Positions 8,225 to 17,938 of a stretch of 23,836 nt of DNA are shown one piece after another; the stretch's first letter is position 1; every line of letters begins with the position of its first letter. Below the pieces are notes generated by a model, which made no database searches, was not told the DNA's origin, and worked only from the letters and a program-made list of their open reading frames with translations. Made by a program: the position numbers and the translations under genes. This DNA comes from Carex sylvatica (Eukaryota > Streptophyta > Magnoliopsida > Poales > Cyperaceae), in assembly GCA_964058845.1 (NCBI GenBank), contig CAXKVR010000783.1:1-23836 (forward strand), read 5' to 3'.

Positions 8225-9058
8225 AGTTCTACTCTTTTTGGATTGTTGGTAGTAGGTTATATTTTTAATGTTGGTTGTAGGTTATATTTTACTGTTGTTG
8301 GTATTTGCTTAATACATGTTTAGGTCGGTATGTGTGCAGCTGATATTAGATTGATAGTACCTGCAATATTGTGTAATACTTTGGTTTTCATTTTAATGGA
8401 AATCGATGATAATGCTACTTCTTTCAAACAAAAAAAAAAGTGTGCGCAGTGGAAAAAGAAAAAGAAAATATTTTTTTCAAATTAAAAATGTAATACATAG
8501 AAAAAAACATGAATATAAGATAAAATTAATGATATTATTTAGCTCCTTCCCTTCTAGACTTGAATTCTGGTTTCATCCCTGCACGCATTGTGTACTTGTC
8601 TACAAACAGTTATTAGGTTAGTAAATAAAAAGTATAAATTGAACTAATTCTGGTTTATGTTAGGTATAATCGTGGGCAATTTTACAGTTTGCATGCTCAC
8701 ACTAAATTGATTTAATTACTAGAATATGCTTTTCTAAAATGAATGGAAATGCCATGAGTACGCTTGTCGCTTGGTAGTTTAATCATCCATTAGATATTGG
8801 ATGTAAATTTATTTCGTGAATCAACAGGTATAAAAATTACACTTGTCTGAAAGGACTAGGCAAAAACTATAACAACATACTGTGGCGTTATTAGATTAAT
8901 TTATAAGCAAAAATTAACAACAATCAATGTTTATATTTTCATGTTATGAGACACTGGAGAAAATTAAAATTAATTGTTGTCTTATATCAATACAAGATTA
9001 TTCCATACCGGTAAACTATGTATTATAAATTGTGCATATTGTGATGTTGCAAATTGAA
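8225..9058. other. AT-rich spacer
   Basis: No coding, RNA or repeat feature is visible beyond homopolymer A/T runs. The longest + strand frame (8406-8621) is lysine-rich through A-tracts and shows no motif. Confidence 0.6.
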
Positions 9059-9180
9059 TAGTAGTCAGCGGTAGATGTTGATGTTGAGGTTGACGTTGAG
9101 ATCGAGGTCGAGCTGATAGAAAAAATAGTGGTAGATGTTGAGATTGAGGCGGTTGTTGAAGTTGAGGTCAAGGTCGAGTG
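9059..9180. repeat. Degenerate GANGTT hexamer repeat
   Basis: Consecutive words GATGTT, GATGTT, GAGGTT, GACGTT, GAGATC, GAGGTC, GAG and, after a short break, GATGTT, GAGATT, GAGG show a diverged hexamer tandem array. Its minus-strand Ser/Thr-rich frame is a by-product of the repeat. Confidence 0.7.
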
Positions 9181-9383
9181 CGTACTGAGATATCTCAACT
9201 TTTGCGTGACCGACGTGTCCGGTGCCTATTTGGGGTGATGCGGGGGTCAGAATTATATGTGCTTTGAGATTCGTGCAGAACGTATTTAAACAGTTGAAAA
9301 TTTTCATAAAGTCATGCAAAGTTTGAGATATCTCATAGGATACGAATTCGTCAAGGTCGAGGTAATAGGAAAAATGATAACCC

Positions 9384-9576
9384 TGCTTCTTTTCTTGAGA
9401 AAATGAGGATCCTCATATTCTTCAATCCGAACTATTAAAAATTGATTAAACGGCTTCAATTATATTTTTCTTTTATATTAATATAATTTATTAAAATGAA
9501 TCAAATATAATTGAAGCCATTTAAACGGTTTAGATTGGAAAATATGAGCGTCTTCCTTTTCTCAAGAAAAGGAACA
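9384..9576. mobile_element. Short foldback MITE, almost fully palindromic
   Basis: CTTTTCTTGAGAAAA-type arms face each other (left about 9386-9402, right about 9556-9572). The match continues inward as CTCATATT..CAATC / GATTG..AATATGAG and GGCTTCAATTATATTT / AAATATAATTGAAGCC around a centre near 9480. Arms are about 90 bp with several differences. The left arm holds the 12-bp palindrome TGAGGATCCTCA (9404-9415). No clear target duplication was found, so the outer limits are approximate. Confidence 0.8.
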
Positions 9577-9808
9577 GATTCCATTCCGGGTTGGGGGAAC
9601 ATAAATTTTAATGCACGATCTATTGCTCCTGACATCTCGCCAAATTGAATCGGTACATGCGGCCACACATGTGCCATCATTTCAATATTTCTGGGTTTTT
9701 TCTTATCTCTCTCTCACGTTATTTGTTTAAACTTAATAAAGAAATGATAAATATTATTCAGCACTTCATATTTATATGGAGGTTAGACATGTATGGAAAT
9801 ATGGTATG
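9577..9808. other. Short spacer without features
   Basis: AT-rich sequence; the frame at 9645-9833 runs into a poly-T and shows no motif. Nothing is supported here. Confidence 0.55.
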
Positions 9809-9853
9809 TAATGCCACACTTTTTTTTTTTTGAGACAAATATAATGCCACACT
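9809..9853 (-). mobile_element. 21-bp poly(A) insertion with 12-bp target duplication
   Basis: TAATGCCACACT is present at 9809-9820 and 9842-9853. Between them lie only 21 bases: 11 T then GAGACAAATA, which is TATTTGTCTC plus poly(A) on the minus strand. A poly(A)-ended insert between direct repeats is what target-primed reverse transcription leaves, here with only about 10 non-A bases of the source RNA. Confidence 0.75.
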
Positions 9854-9881
9854 CAAAACTAGATATTGATGTATAAATTTT

Positions 9882-9993
9882 GGAGAAAATTGTGTCCATG
9901 CCACTCTAAAATCTCTAATTTTGAAAAATGCCACTTTAAAGTTTCAAATTCTGCCAATGTCACTATAAACTTGATTTATTTCTAATTTTGCCA
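9882..9993 (+). repeat. Left terminal inverted repeat of the Pack-MULE
   Basis: It runs from GGAGAAAATTGTGTCC to CTAATTTTGCCA and pairs with 13175-13285. It contains three ATGCCACT/ATGTCACT words. Beyond 9993 the two sides no longer align clearly. Confidence 0.9.
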
Positions 9994-10203
9994 CAAATAC
10001 ATTATTAGTCTTTAAAATAAAATAAAATAATAACAATGACAAAAATACCCTTTTCAGAAATCATGAACCCTAATCTCCCCCTTCGTGATTCCTTTCTTGT
10101 GCTTCTCTCCTACTAGTGATTCCTCTCCTAATCATGAACCCTTCTAAGAAGAACATATGCAAAGATTGATTAGGTTCTCTCAACCCTTCGTGATTCCTTT
10201 CCC

Positions 10204-10388
10204 GTGCTTCTCTCTCCTAACCCTTCTCAGATATCACGAACCCTAGCCTCAATTGCCTCCTACTTCCGCCTCAACAGCCTCAGCAGCAATCCGCCAATTC
10301 AGCCTCAGGATCTTGAGCCTACCTCATTAGCAAATGATTATGCAGGATTAAAAGATGCATTGAGCTCTGATAGCACCAGATTTCAAAG
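10204..10388 (+). pseudogene. Gene-like fragment of unknown identity inside the MULE
   Basis: The frame reads ISRTLASIASYFRLNSLSS, then DLEPTSLANDYAGLKDALSS and DSTRFQR, which looks like real coding sequence. The frame starts at GTG and no ATG is supported, so the fragment was captured without its start or the ATG has been lost. It ends at CAAAG|GTTTGC, a possible donor. A matching acceptor TCATTTTCAG ends at 11020, and joining there keeps the frame for nine codons before TAA. The upstream leader contains a repeated CTTCGTGATTCCTTTC word (about 10082 and 10186). I do not recognise the protein. Confidence 0.4.
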
Positions 10389-10517
10389 GTTTGCATTTCA
10401 TTAGTTCAACGTGCATTTCATTAGTTCATCACAGAAACAATTAAACAAAAAGTTTGCATAATTAAAACTTCAAATGAAGAATAAAATACATTAGATATTT
10501 ATTTATATGAATTATCT

Positions 10518-10898
10518 TTTTTTTTTATTATTCAAACCCGTAGGCATTCATTAATTGAAAATAACAAGCATAGTTTGGAATACAAATAATACAAAGAAAT
10601 AAAATACTTAAAGCAAAGAAACTAACTTATCTTAAACATATGAATTGAAATTGACCTAAACAACTTAATCACTACTGGTAAAAATTCAAATTGCACTCAC
10701 TAGTGGAGAAATTCTTCTTCTTACTGCTGGTACGGTTTACCAGTAACTTTCCAAGCCTATTGATTCGACTGCTGATTGGTGTCTGATCCAAGCCTTATCA
10801 AGGACCTGACTGATGTTATTCTGTGCTGCTAAATTCTACTGTATTGTGCCTTCTATTGCGATACCCGTTGTGCGTGCCCAATTAGCCTTATCATATGA
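10518..10898 (-). mobile_element. 5'-truncated LINE copy with 17-bp target duplication
   Basis: ATTTATATGAATTATCT is perfectly repeated at 10501-10517 and 10899-10915. The insert begins on the plus strand with about nine T, so it has a poly(A) tail on the minus strand. Just before the tail it reads TTAATGAATGCCTACGGGT, close to the 3' end of the large LINE (TTAATGGATACTTACCTACGGGT). It is therefore a short 3' fragment of the same or a related LINE. It carries no recognisable protein and sits in the possible intron of the plus-strand fragment. Confidence 0.85.
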
Positions 10899-10915
10899 AT
10901 TTATATGAATTATCT

Positions 10916-11649
10916 GATTTCATATAAAAAATTTGACATTGGAATTTTGTTTCAATCGGCTTGTAAATATTCTATATTGTGTTGAAGATTGTGTTTTGCT
11001 TATGGATGTCTCATTTTCAGGAAAGCATTAAATTTGACTCTTTATTGCTAACTGAATACAACGCATCCCCAGCAGCCTCAACATAAACTGTATTGATGTT
11101 TATGAGTAGATGATATGGACAAGTCATGGATTCCTAGTGGGTAAGTATAAGATTTATGAGATTTATTAGTCACTGGTTATTTTCTGGTGCCATGCATCAC
11201 TTTTTAGTTCACTGGAATTGATTCAGTATGGTATTGTGAGAAATTGACAGGATATTTTTTTTGGATTTTTCAATATAGGTGTATGTGCATGCCTTCTTTT
11301 ATTAGCTGAAGGAGAGGATTGAAGACTTAGTGCTTTTGGGAGTTTTTGAATTTTAATAATTGACAGGGGTCATTTTGCAAAATTGTAATATTTGTCATGT
11401 TTTTAGTATGGAGTTTGAACTGAATTTGTATTTATTTTTATGGCTTTTGTTGCATATTTATATCATGTTTTTAGGGTTTTAATTTGTTGTAAAACTTTTG
11501 ATTTATGTTATAGTTTTTAGTGATGGTTAAAGAGTTGGTTTTTTGGATTCATAATTGAGGATGTTGGTATGGTTAATGTAGACGGTACTTGCATAATAAA
11601 AAAAGATGTCAAGTTCAATTACATCCATCAAGTGACAACAGACCAACAC
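10916..11649. other. MULE interior without a recognised gene
   Basis: Apart from the acceptor-like TCATTTTCAG at 11011-11020 and a short open stretch to about 11049, I see only AT-rich sequence. It lies between the plus-strand fragment and the last reductase exon and may be captured non-coding DNA. Confidence 0.5.
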
Positions 11650-11773
11650 TAAATATTTCTTAAATAATCAAACTACATTTCTCTTTTGAACATATCCATC
11701 AGCACACATCTCTGTTAGTGCTTCTTTTCCTGCATTGTCCATATAAAACACATTGTGCAAAATATCCAAGAAC
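11650..11773 (-). pseudogene. CHLP: Geranylgeranyl reductase fragment, third exon
   Basis: Read on the minus strand after the acceptor GTTTCAG (exon from 11773), the sequence gives FLDILHNVFYMDNAGKEALT then EMCADGYVQK. This matches the C-terminal part of plant geranylgeranyl reductase (usual wording FLDLLQKVFY, then EMC.DEYVQ). A 1-base shift follows; the next residues read FD.L in another frame, with a TAG. The functional enzyme is plastid-bound and reduces geranylgeranyl groups to phytyl for chlorophyll and tocopherol; this fragment cannot do so. Confidence 0.85.
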
Positions 11774-12086
11774 CTGAAACAGAAATGATTTAGAATTGTC
11801 AATGAAAGTCAACAAACTACTATTAACTTCAGAGCATTGTTTAGTGTTTCTGGTAGTTTTCCTTAGACTAATTGTTCATGTGTGTTATACATATTAGTAG
11901 ACCAGGTCTGATATGAATGGTACCAACTAAATGTCTTGTCTATACTTTCGTCATTGCCACTACTTATTTTAACACATCAATTACTTTAACACCTGAGTCA
12001 TGCAATTAGTCACTAAACCATTACCAGATTCCCCACCTGACAACTATGGCTATCCTGGGTATTATGCAATCAGACAGTGACAGTAC
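11774..12086 (-). other. Retained intron in the captured reductase fragment
   Basis: On the minus strand the segment starts GTACTG after ATGTTCAG and ends TTTCTGTTTCAG. Splicing at these sites rebuilds the phase-2 codon AGG and the family wording MFRFLD. A retained intron means that genomic DNA, not cDNA, was captured. Confidence 0.8.
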
Positions 12087-12426
12087 CTGAACATGCCCAA
12101 AAATTCATCATCCCATATCTTCAAATACTCTCTCTTTAACCCTGCCTCGGTCACTTCCTCTCCTCTCTCCACAACCTACCAATAGCCTCTCTGCACAATC
12201 TACCAGATTTCGTTGCAAAATAGATCTCGTATTACTGTACCACCATCCAGCTTAGAACCAACACGTGCATGGAGAGATGCTTGAAGAGACTTGATGGATG
12301 ACTTGGATGAGACAGTGCCAGTTCCAACAACTACATGGTCGCATTTTGGGAAGACCCAGGCATAGAAGTTAGGTGATACATTAGATCCGAGGTACATCTC
12401 AGCGAGATCGGTGTAGTATGACATAG
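12087..12426 (-). pseudogene. CHLP: Geranylgeranyl reductase fragment, second exon
   Basis: From the acceptor CTTCAG (12427-12432) the minus strand reads MSYYTDLAEMYLGSNVSPNF, then YAWVFPKCDHVVVGTGTV. This is the central part of plant CHLP almost word for word. After GGTVIR about 40 residues are missing and the frame shifts to FATKSGRLCREAI. A further shift leads to EAGLKREYLKIWDDEFLGMF, ending at the donor AG|GTACTG at 12087. The lost stretch includes the second conserved glycine-rich segment of the FAD fold. It is a pseudogene fragment with internal deletion and frameshifts. Confidence 0.92.
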
Positions 12427-12821
12427 CTGAAGGAGGTAAGCAGATTCTTTCCAGGTGATTGATGTATTCTACTTTTACATTTGTATGTAATTGGTGTTAA
12501 AGAAAGATCTTATTTGAATCACAATTATAATGATTTTCAAGATAATGAGGTTTCTACTAAATTCAAATTGATGTCAAGAAAATCAATAACTATACAAGAA
12601 TATCAACATTCTCCAAATATTTCCACCATAAATAGAAAATATGAACAATAGCTTAAACTCAAAATTATACAGATCTTTGTTATTTCCGTATTTGAATTGC
12701 TAGAAGAAATTATTAACACGAATCATGGAAATTTCATTAAAATGAGAACAAAGGATATTCATTTTCACCAGTAGTAACTTAATGACACAAAATATTTCTC
12801 AAAAAGTTACGCATATTTCAC

Positions 12822-12905
12822 CTGAAAGGCTATAGCGGTAGCATACTCACCAGCACCAATCTCCCGTGCAACCCTACTATTAGCACCATCAGCACCAACG
12901 GCAAG
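12822..12905 (-). pseudogene. CHLP: Geranylgeranyl reductase fragment, FAD-domain piece
   Basis: The minus strand reads VGADGANSRVAREIGAGEYA then TAIAFQ, which matches the GADGANS segment of the FAD-binding domain of geranylgeranyl reductase. It ends at CAG|GTGAAA, a good donor sequence. The following family residues are missing before exon 2, so a small exon or exon part was lost. Upstream towards the right terminal repeat is CT-rich leader-like sequence, so transcription from that end could in principle cover all three pieces. Confidence 0.85.
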
Positions 12906-13174
12906 AGAGGGATTGGCGCGAGAACCATCAACGGCGAGACAGGGATCGGCGAGGCAGAGAAATTTTCAACAACGAGAGGAGGATTGATGGATCGGCAAGA
13001 CAAGAGAGGAGGCGATCGATTCCCTTTTCTCGTGTGAAAGAGAAGAGAGGAGGCAGGGATCAGCTGTAGCCTAAGTGTGCATTCATTTTAACTGAGGGGT
13101 ATAATCGAAAATATAGAAATACGTATTTTAAAACAGAACTTTTCAGATTATTTTTAATCAAAATAATATAAGAA
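12906..13174 (-). other. CT-rich leader-like segment next to the right MULE end
   Basis: On the minus strand this reads GCCTCCTCTCTTCTCTTTC and similar CT-rich words with short frames before the reductase piece. It resembles a plant 5' untranslated region, but no TATA box or start codon can be assigned. Confidence 0.35.
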
Positions 13175-13285
13175 TGGCAAAATTAGAAATAAATCAAGTT
13201 TATAGTGGCATTGGCAGAATTTGAAACTTTGGAGTGACATTTTTTAAAATTAGAGGTTTTGGAGTGGCATGGACACAATTTTCCC
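13175..13285 (-). repeat. Right terminal inverted repeat of the Pack-MULE
   Basis: It runs from TGGCAAAATTAG to CACAATTTTCCC and is the reverse complement of the left repeat with scattered substitutions. A similar pattern at 7160-7255 suggests another family member. Confidence 0.9.
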
Positions 13286-13490
13286 TAAATTTTATCGGTT
13301 GCATACTACAAATAAAAAGTTAAAAAAGTTACTTTAATGTAAAATTAGTGGAAACCACTATTTCTGCTTGATGCGTACTAGTTACTCACCCACCTTTTCC
13401 AACCCACATTATCTTTTTTTGTTAGTTAAGAAGTGCTAATATCTTAGAATTAGAATTGGAATTTGTATAAAATTCACAATTATCTAAAAT

Positions 13491-13670
13491 ATGTTCAAGT
13501 TTTGCAAAGACTTAATTAGTTTAGATGGATTGGACCTGTTGGATTATATGAGGGACCGAGTGGAAATTGATGCAATTGATAGAGCTGCAGATCTTATGCC
13601 TACTACTTCAGTTTCAGATGACACTAGTTCTTCTCCTGCTAGTATTGTTATGCTTGACGCAAGTCATTAG
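13491..13670 (+). pseudogene. 59-residue ORF at the end of a poly(A)-tailed retroposon
   Basis: ATG at 13491 opens a frame reading MFKFCKDLISLDGLDLLDYM, then IDRAADLMPTTSVSDDTSSS and VMLDASH before TAG at 13668-13670. The downstream 200 bases are T-rich like a 3' UTR, include AATAAAAT near 13849, and end ACTTTTGTCC plus poly(A) (about 13880-13892). This looks like the C-terminus and tail of a 5'-truncated LINE or other retroposed transcript. I do not recognise the protein and found no target duplication. Confidence 0.4.
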
Positions 13671-13878
13671 ATCTTTAGATGTTGTTACTATTGTTTATGT
13701 TTTGTAATTTGTCTTATGTCATATGCAAAATTTTATGTTGGTTTACGTCTTTTGTTTTCAGAGTATTAAGTTCTGCTTTTCTGTAATATTTTGATCATCT
13801 GCTGTTATACTTTGTTTAGATTTTTGTATAAACAATTTGGTTTCATAATAAAATAGGTGGAGTATCCCACTTTTGTCC

Positions 13879-14097
13879 AAAAAAAAAAAAAATACATATA
13901 TATTACTTACAATTTTGATGTCTTTTGAAAAACTTTAGAACTTCAAGAAATGACTGAATCATATGAAAACAGAAGATGTCGAAATTGACAAAAAAAAAAA
14001 CTACATATATGTTACTTACAATCTTGATGTCTTTTGAAAAACTTTAGAACTTCAGAAAACAACTGTATCATTTGAAAATAGAAGAGGTCGAGAAGAG
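13879..14097. repeat. 109-bp tandem duplication including the A-run
   Basis: Two adjacent copies (about 13879-13987 and 13988-14097) share the A-run, TACATATAT-TTACTTACAA, CTTGATGTCTTTTGAAAAAC-type sequence, TTTAGAACTTCA and GAAGA.GTCGA. They differ at several positions, so the duplication is older than the one at 7255. Confidence 0.85.
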
Positions 14098-14823
14098 AAT
14101 GATGAAATAACACTTTATGGAAGGACATTTAATTCACATATTTAACAGTATTTTTTGATAATTTTGTGAGTCTTTTTTTTTTTCTAAGGAAGACAAAAGC
14201 ACAATTTGAATATGACATTCAGGTTAATTTGTATCCCTATTTTTTTTTTTGTAAAAATGATAGAATACCTTTGAGTTATATTATATCAGAATTTGTCAAT
14301 GAAATTGAATCTGTAAATATAATTAATATTATTTTTATATTTTTATCTTGTTATTTAATTTTTATATCTTAACCTACATAAATTTATGTATTGACCAAAA
14401 GTTAATTATACGTAACTTGTACCAAATATGATGCAAAAATGTGGACTTCAATCATTATATCTGAGCAAATATCTAAGGATAAAAAAAAAGTTTTCTTCAA
14501 ATTAAGTCGTTAGTTGCTTCATTACAAAACGATCAATTAAATTCAAAATACAGAGTTCAAAACTTCACATTAAAATATTAAATTACCGCCCCATATTTTT
14601 CTTACATAAAAAAAAACCATTTATATTTAGCCATTCTTATGAAACATTAAACAATCTGCTAGTATATTAATGCACATTTGAAAATATAATTCTTAATAAA
14701 ATTATACACTAAATTCTTTGGGAAAATAATAAATGGCGAAAGGGTTCTTCCATAGTCATCTTACGTACTCATGCTAACTAATATGGTCATATATATTAAT
14801 TATATTTGAAACAAAATCGGATA
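14098..14823. other. AT-rich spacer
   Basis: Only A/T homopolymers and short frames are visible. The frame at 14166-14372 is Phe/Ile-rich from T-tracts and has no motif. Confidence 0.6.
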
Positions 14824-14971
14824 GTCAATGATAGGCATAAATTATATACATATTCGATCTATTTTTTTTATCATGAAATAACGTCAAATATCTTGTATTT
14901 TGAATATAAAAAGAATAAAATACACCTGCGTTTGTTTGGTTTTAATTTGCAGGAAATGAAGAAAAATACCC

Positions 14972-15157
14972 AGTGTGGACGAACGGATTGTGATATGGCC
15001 ACACTAAGTACTTAGATGAATTTCTGGATGTGTGCCAATTTTAAAAATGTATAATGAACTATGTATCAAAATTAATGTGGACGCACGGATATCGATGCAG
15101 CCACACTCTGGTCGCATAGAAAAAGTCCGAGCCGAGTGCGAGTGGCCTGGCTGCACT
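14972..15157 (+). repeat. Diverged hairpin elements of LTR 2
   Basis: AGTGTGG (14972-14978) pairs with CCACACT (14999-15005), TGTGG (15076-15080) with CCACA (15101-15105), and AGTGC (15135-15139) with GCACT (15153-15157). They occupy the same part of the LTR as the array in LTR 1, but with longer loops and shorter stems. Confidence 0.65.
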
Positions 15158-16037
15158 GTAGCAGAACGCAGAACTGGAGCCTGAACTTAAAATAGCTATA
15201 TATTTTGACTCGTAACTTCGTTTTAAGCATATGACCACTTTTCGAAAAGCTAGCAAGAAGATCTACAACTTGGAAAGCCTAGTGTGAACACACTTTGGTT
15301 GCAGACAGTCTAAAATTAGACATAACCCACTAACTCTACATTTTAGGCTCCAAATTGGGCAGAACTTTAGCTTTAAATGAGGGGGTTCATTTCCATTCAA
15401 GTCATCTCTTCGCAAAGATCAATCTCATCTCTCAAAATCTCTTCTCCACCAATACTTAGCGTAAAATTCTGCAATCAAGGAAGTAATTCAAGGAGGAGGA
15501 AGAAGAAGATTTTAAAAAGAATGCAAGAATAAGTGTTATTCATCTAGAGAAGGGTGTAATCTATTTCTTTATTTAATTTCTTTTTGTTTTATACCAATCT
15601 TGGTAATGAATCTTTTATTGAATACTTGCATCTCCATGAGAGGTTAATTTTCTCTCTAGGAGTTTGGTTAATGCATGAACTTGTTTAATTCTATTTTATT
15701 CAGATTTTAGTTTTTATGATGATTGTTTGATTTGATGTTAATTTTTGTGATTTATTCTTTATGAATTTTATTAGTACTTGAATTGTAGTTCACCTGGTTA
15801 GGTTTAGTGAATTGAAGTAGCTTGAAATCATGTTATATCATGTCTTTTCGCTTTAGTTTATTAAATTCTAGCACTGGTCAAGGTAAGGGGAGTACTAATT
15901 GAAATCATAAACAAATACCTTAGGTTTTGGATTAAAAACGATCGTACTTTGATATCTAAGCCAAAACTACAGAAATTGAGGTTAGAGACTTAGTGAATGA
16001 CATAACTATGAAATCAACCCCTAATTAGGACACCTTA

Positions 16038-16324
16038 GAACAAATATTGATATATACTTTGGAGCATGTGACTTAAATATTCCTCTAGGTTAGTGACAAC
16101 TCTAGAATTCGAGGAACATTAATCCATCCACCTAAAATATTTGTATTAATATTTGTTCCAAAGGCTAACACAAGTTATAAACTATTTTTAAGCTTTCTTT
16201 GAATAAATATTGATTTTTGTTTTGGAGCATGTGTATTAAATATCCCGCTAGGCAAGGTAAAACTCCTAGAATTTGAGGAATATTAAACCATCCACCCAAA
16301 ATAATAGCATCAATATTTATTCCA
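16038..16324. repeat. Duplicated 123-bp unit with inverted ends, in LTR 2
   Basis: Copy 1 (16038-16160) starts GAACAAATATTGATA and ends TATTAATATTTGTTCC. Copy 2 (16201-16324) starts GAATAAATATTGATT and ends ATCAATATTTATTCC. Both share TTTGGAGCATGTG, CTAGAATT.GAGGAA and CCATCCACC in between. Each has inverted termini and the two are in direct orientation. LTR 1 has no such unit. Confidence 0.8.
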
Positions 16325-16744
16325 AGGACGACATAAGTTAGAAACCTCGTTATAATCAAACATGAATTTAAATAAACGAATAAATAGAATTAGCAAGATA
16401 TTGTAGACCGAATGCCCCTAGATCTTTTCAATTCTTGAAAGCAACCAAGATTCTATTTTACTTTCCTCTCTTTCGGATATTGATTATAACAAAATCCCCA
16501 ATTTAGGATTGTTAGAACAAAATCCCCAATTTAATTTTACTTTCTTGCACAAATTTGAAACAAATTAATAGAGTTAAAGACTAATATTTTCCGATTTTTC
16601 TGTGGATCGATATTCAAAGTACTACAAGGATAGATTGTGCGCTTGCAACTAATTTTTCTTTGAGTATTTAGATTTATAAATTCAAAAGTATAAATAATAT
16701 AAAAATAAGCATAAAATTCTATACTTCAAACACTCATCAGTCAA

Positions 16745-17915
16745 CAATATGCATTTTTTTTTTCTATTGTAGTTTTTGTTGTAATCATCCATTAAACATG
16801 AGAAAAGTACATGAAAATTGTATTGTAAATGTCAACTACATCAAAGAAGACATGATTTCAAGGCAGGCATTTCACGTGACGTTCCCTCCTTCAAGTTCAT
16901 CACGAAGTAAATGAAGCCAAGATATATTAATTTTCTGAATCAACAATTAAAAGAGAACATCCTATCTGAAGAGCAGATTAAAACAAGTATAGGTGAATAA
17001 CTTCTTGTTATTTTTATTTTGTAAATATGAGCAAAGACGTGAAAAATAATAGGAGTTTCATATACAAATATTTCTTCAACTCTGTAAGATATTGGTGAAA
17101 ACTACAGTTACGAGTGAGAATTTTGATTCAAATTCAAATTTAATGACTTTATTAAATTAAGAATAGTTTTGTTAAGTTCGAGGTTGCTGAGAAATAAGAA
17201 ATTCGGAACTTAATTAATTAGCTGCATCCGTTAAGGTTTTCACATTATTGGCTAAATTAAGAAAATAAAGATTTACTATTTTTAGATAAAAAACATCTCA
17301 ATCCATTTTTTTATTTTAGAATATTAATAGACTACCGTTAGAATCCATAGGCATATGTCAGATTCAATTGTATAAAAGTCACACTATAGCTCTTTGTAAA
17401 ACCAATCAGATTAAGTAAAATCAATTAATTATTCAATTCCCTGACTACAAATTTACCAGAAAAATCAACCGAGTTGTATATAGTTCAGTTCGACTTGATT
17501 ATAGTATCTTAATACTTTTGTTAAAAGAGTCCCAAAAGAAAAAATAACAAATACAGTTGAAGATAGTTGGTTTTAATTTTGATAATTCTGTTTTCATACT
17601 TCCTATGTAATTGTTATGAAATAAAAAAATAATAATTACGAAGAAAAAAAGTACAAAAAAGCACATTTAACTTATTCCACTAATAGATTACCGAGTATGC
17701 AAGCACAAAACTTTCATATAATCTTGATTCCATCATTATTAGCATAATTATAACAATTTATAATTACTAATTAGAGTGGTTGTTGCTACAACCTGGTGAC
17801 AATTAAAAATATGTCAAGAAAATAAGAAAGAGTGTCACCATTGCAATTATATTTTTTCTGCACAGAAGAGAAAATTATATTTTTTCCTTTGAAAACTAAA
17901 TGAGCTCAAGTGATT
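16745..17915. other. AT-rich spacer
   Basis: No supported gene, repeat or RNA is seen. A CACGTGAC word at 16873-16880 is the only GC-rich motif and may be chance. Confidence 0.6.
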
Positions 17916-17938
17916 TACCAATTAACAATTTTTTTTTT

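Larger units (their letters stand above)
9882..13285. mobile_element. Pack-MULE-like Mutator element carrying gene fragments
   Basis: The left end GGAGAAAATTGTGTCCATGC (9882-9993, 112 bp) and right end GCATGGACACAATTTTCCC (13175-13285, 111 bp) are reverse complements with roughly a tenth of positions differing. TAAATTTT flanks both ends (9874-9881, 13286-13293). Long inverted repeats are typical of Mutator-like elements, whose duplications are usually 8-11 bp. No transposase is seen. The interior holds geranylgeranyl reductase exons on the minus strand, another gene-like fragment on the plus strand, and a nested retroposon at 10518-10898. Carrying gene pieces with introns is the Pack-MULE hallmark. 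Confidence 0.85.
14829..16739 (+). mobile_element. Solo LTR 2, same family as LTR 1
   Basis: It starts TGATAGGCATAAATTATATA and ends CACTCATCA, with GTCAA on both sides (14824-14828, 16740-16744), a perfect 5-bp duplication with TG..CA ends. Its words follow LTR 1 in order: AAAAAGTCCGAGCC, the AGAAG-rich leader, TGCATGAACTTGTTTAATT, TAGACCGAATGCCCCTAGAT and TGTGGATCGATA. There is no coding sequence. Its own duplication shows that it and LTR 1 are two independent solo LTRs, not a pair. The TATA region has decayed to CTTTAAATGA. Confidence 0.92.

Noticed and set aside
9016..9319. Minus-strand Ser/Thr-rich and Asn/Leu-rich ORFs
   Set aside because: They arise from reading the degenerate GANGTT hexamer repeat; no start context or motif supports a gene.
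3920..16739. LTR 1 and LTR 2 as the two ends of one 13-kb retrotransposon
   Set aside because: Each has its own flanking duplication (GGAC-type and GTCAA) and the sequence between them contains unrelated elements, so they are separate solo LTRs.
16870..16884. G-box CACGTG as a promoter
   Set aside because: A single 6-bp word in AT-rich spacer with no TATA box or gene downstream.
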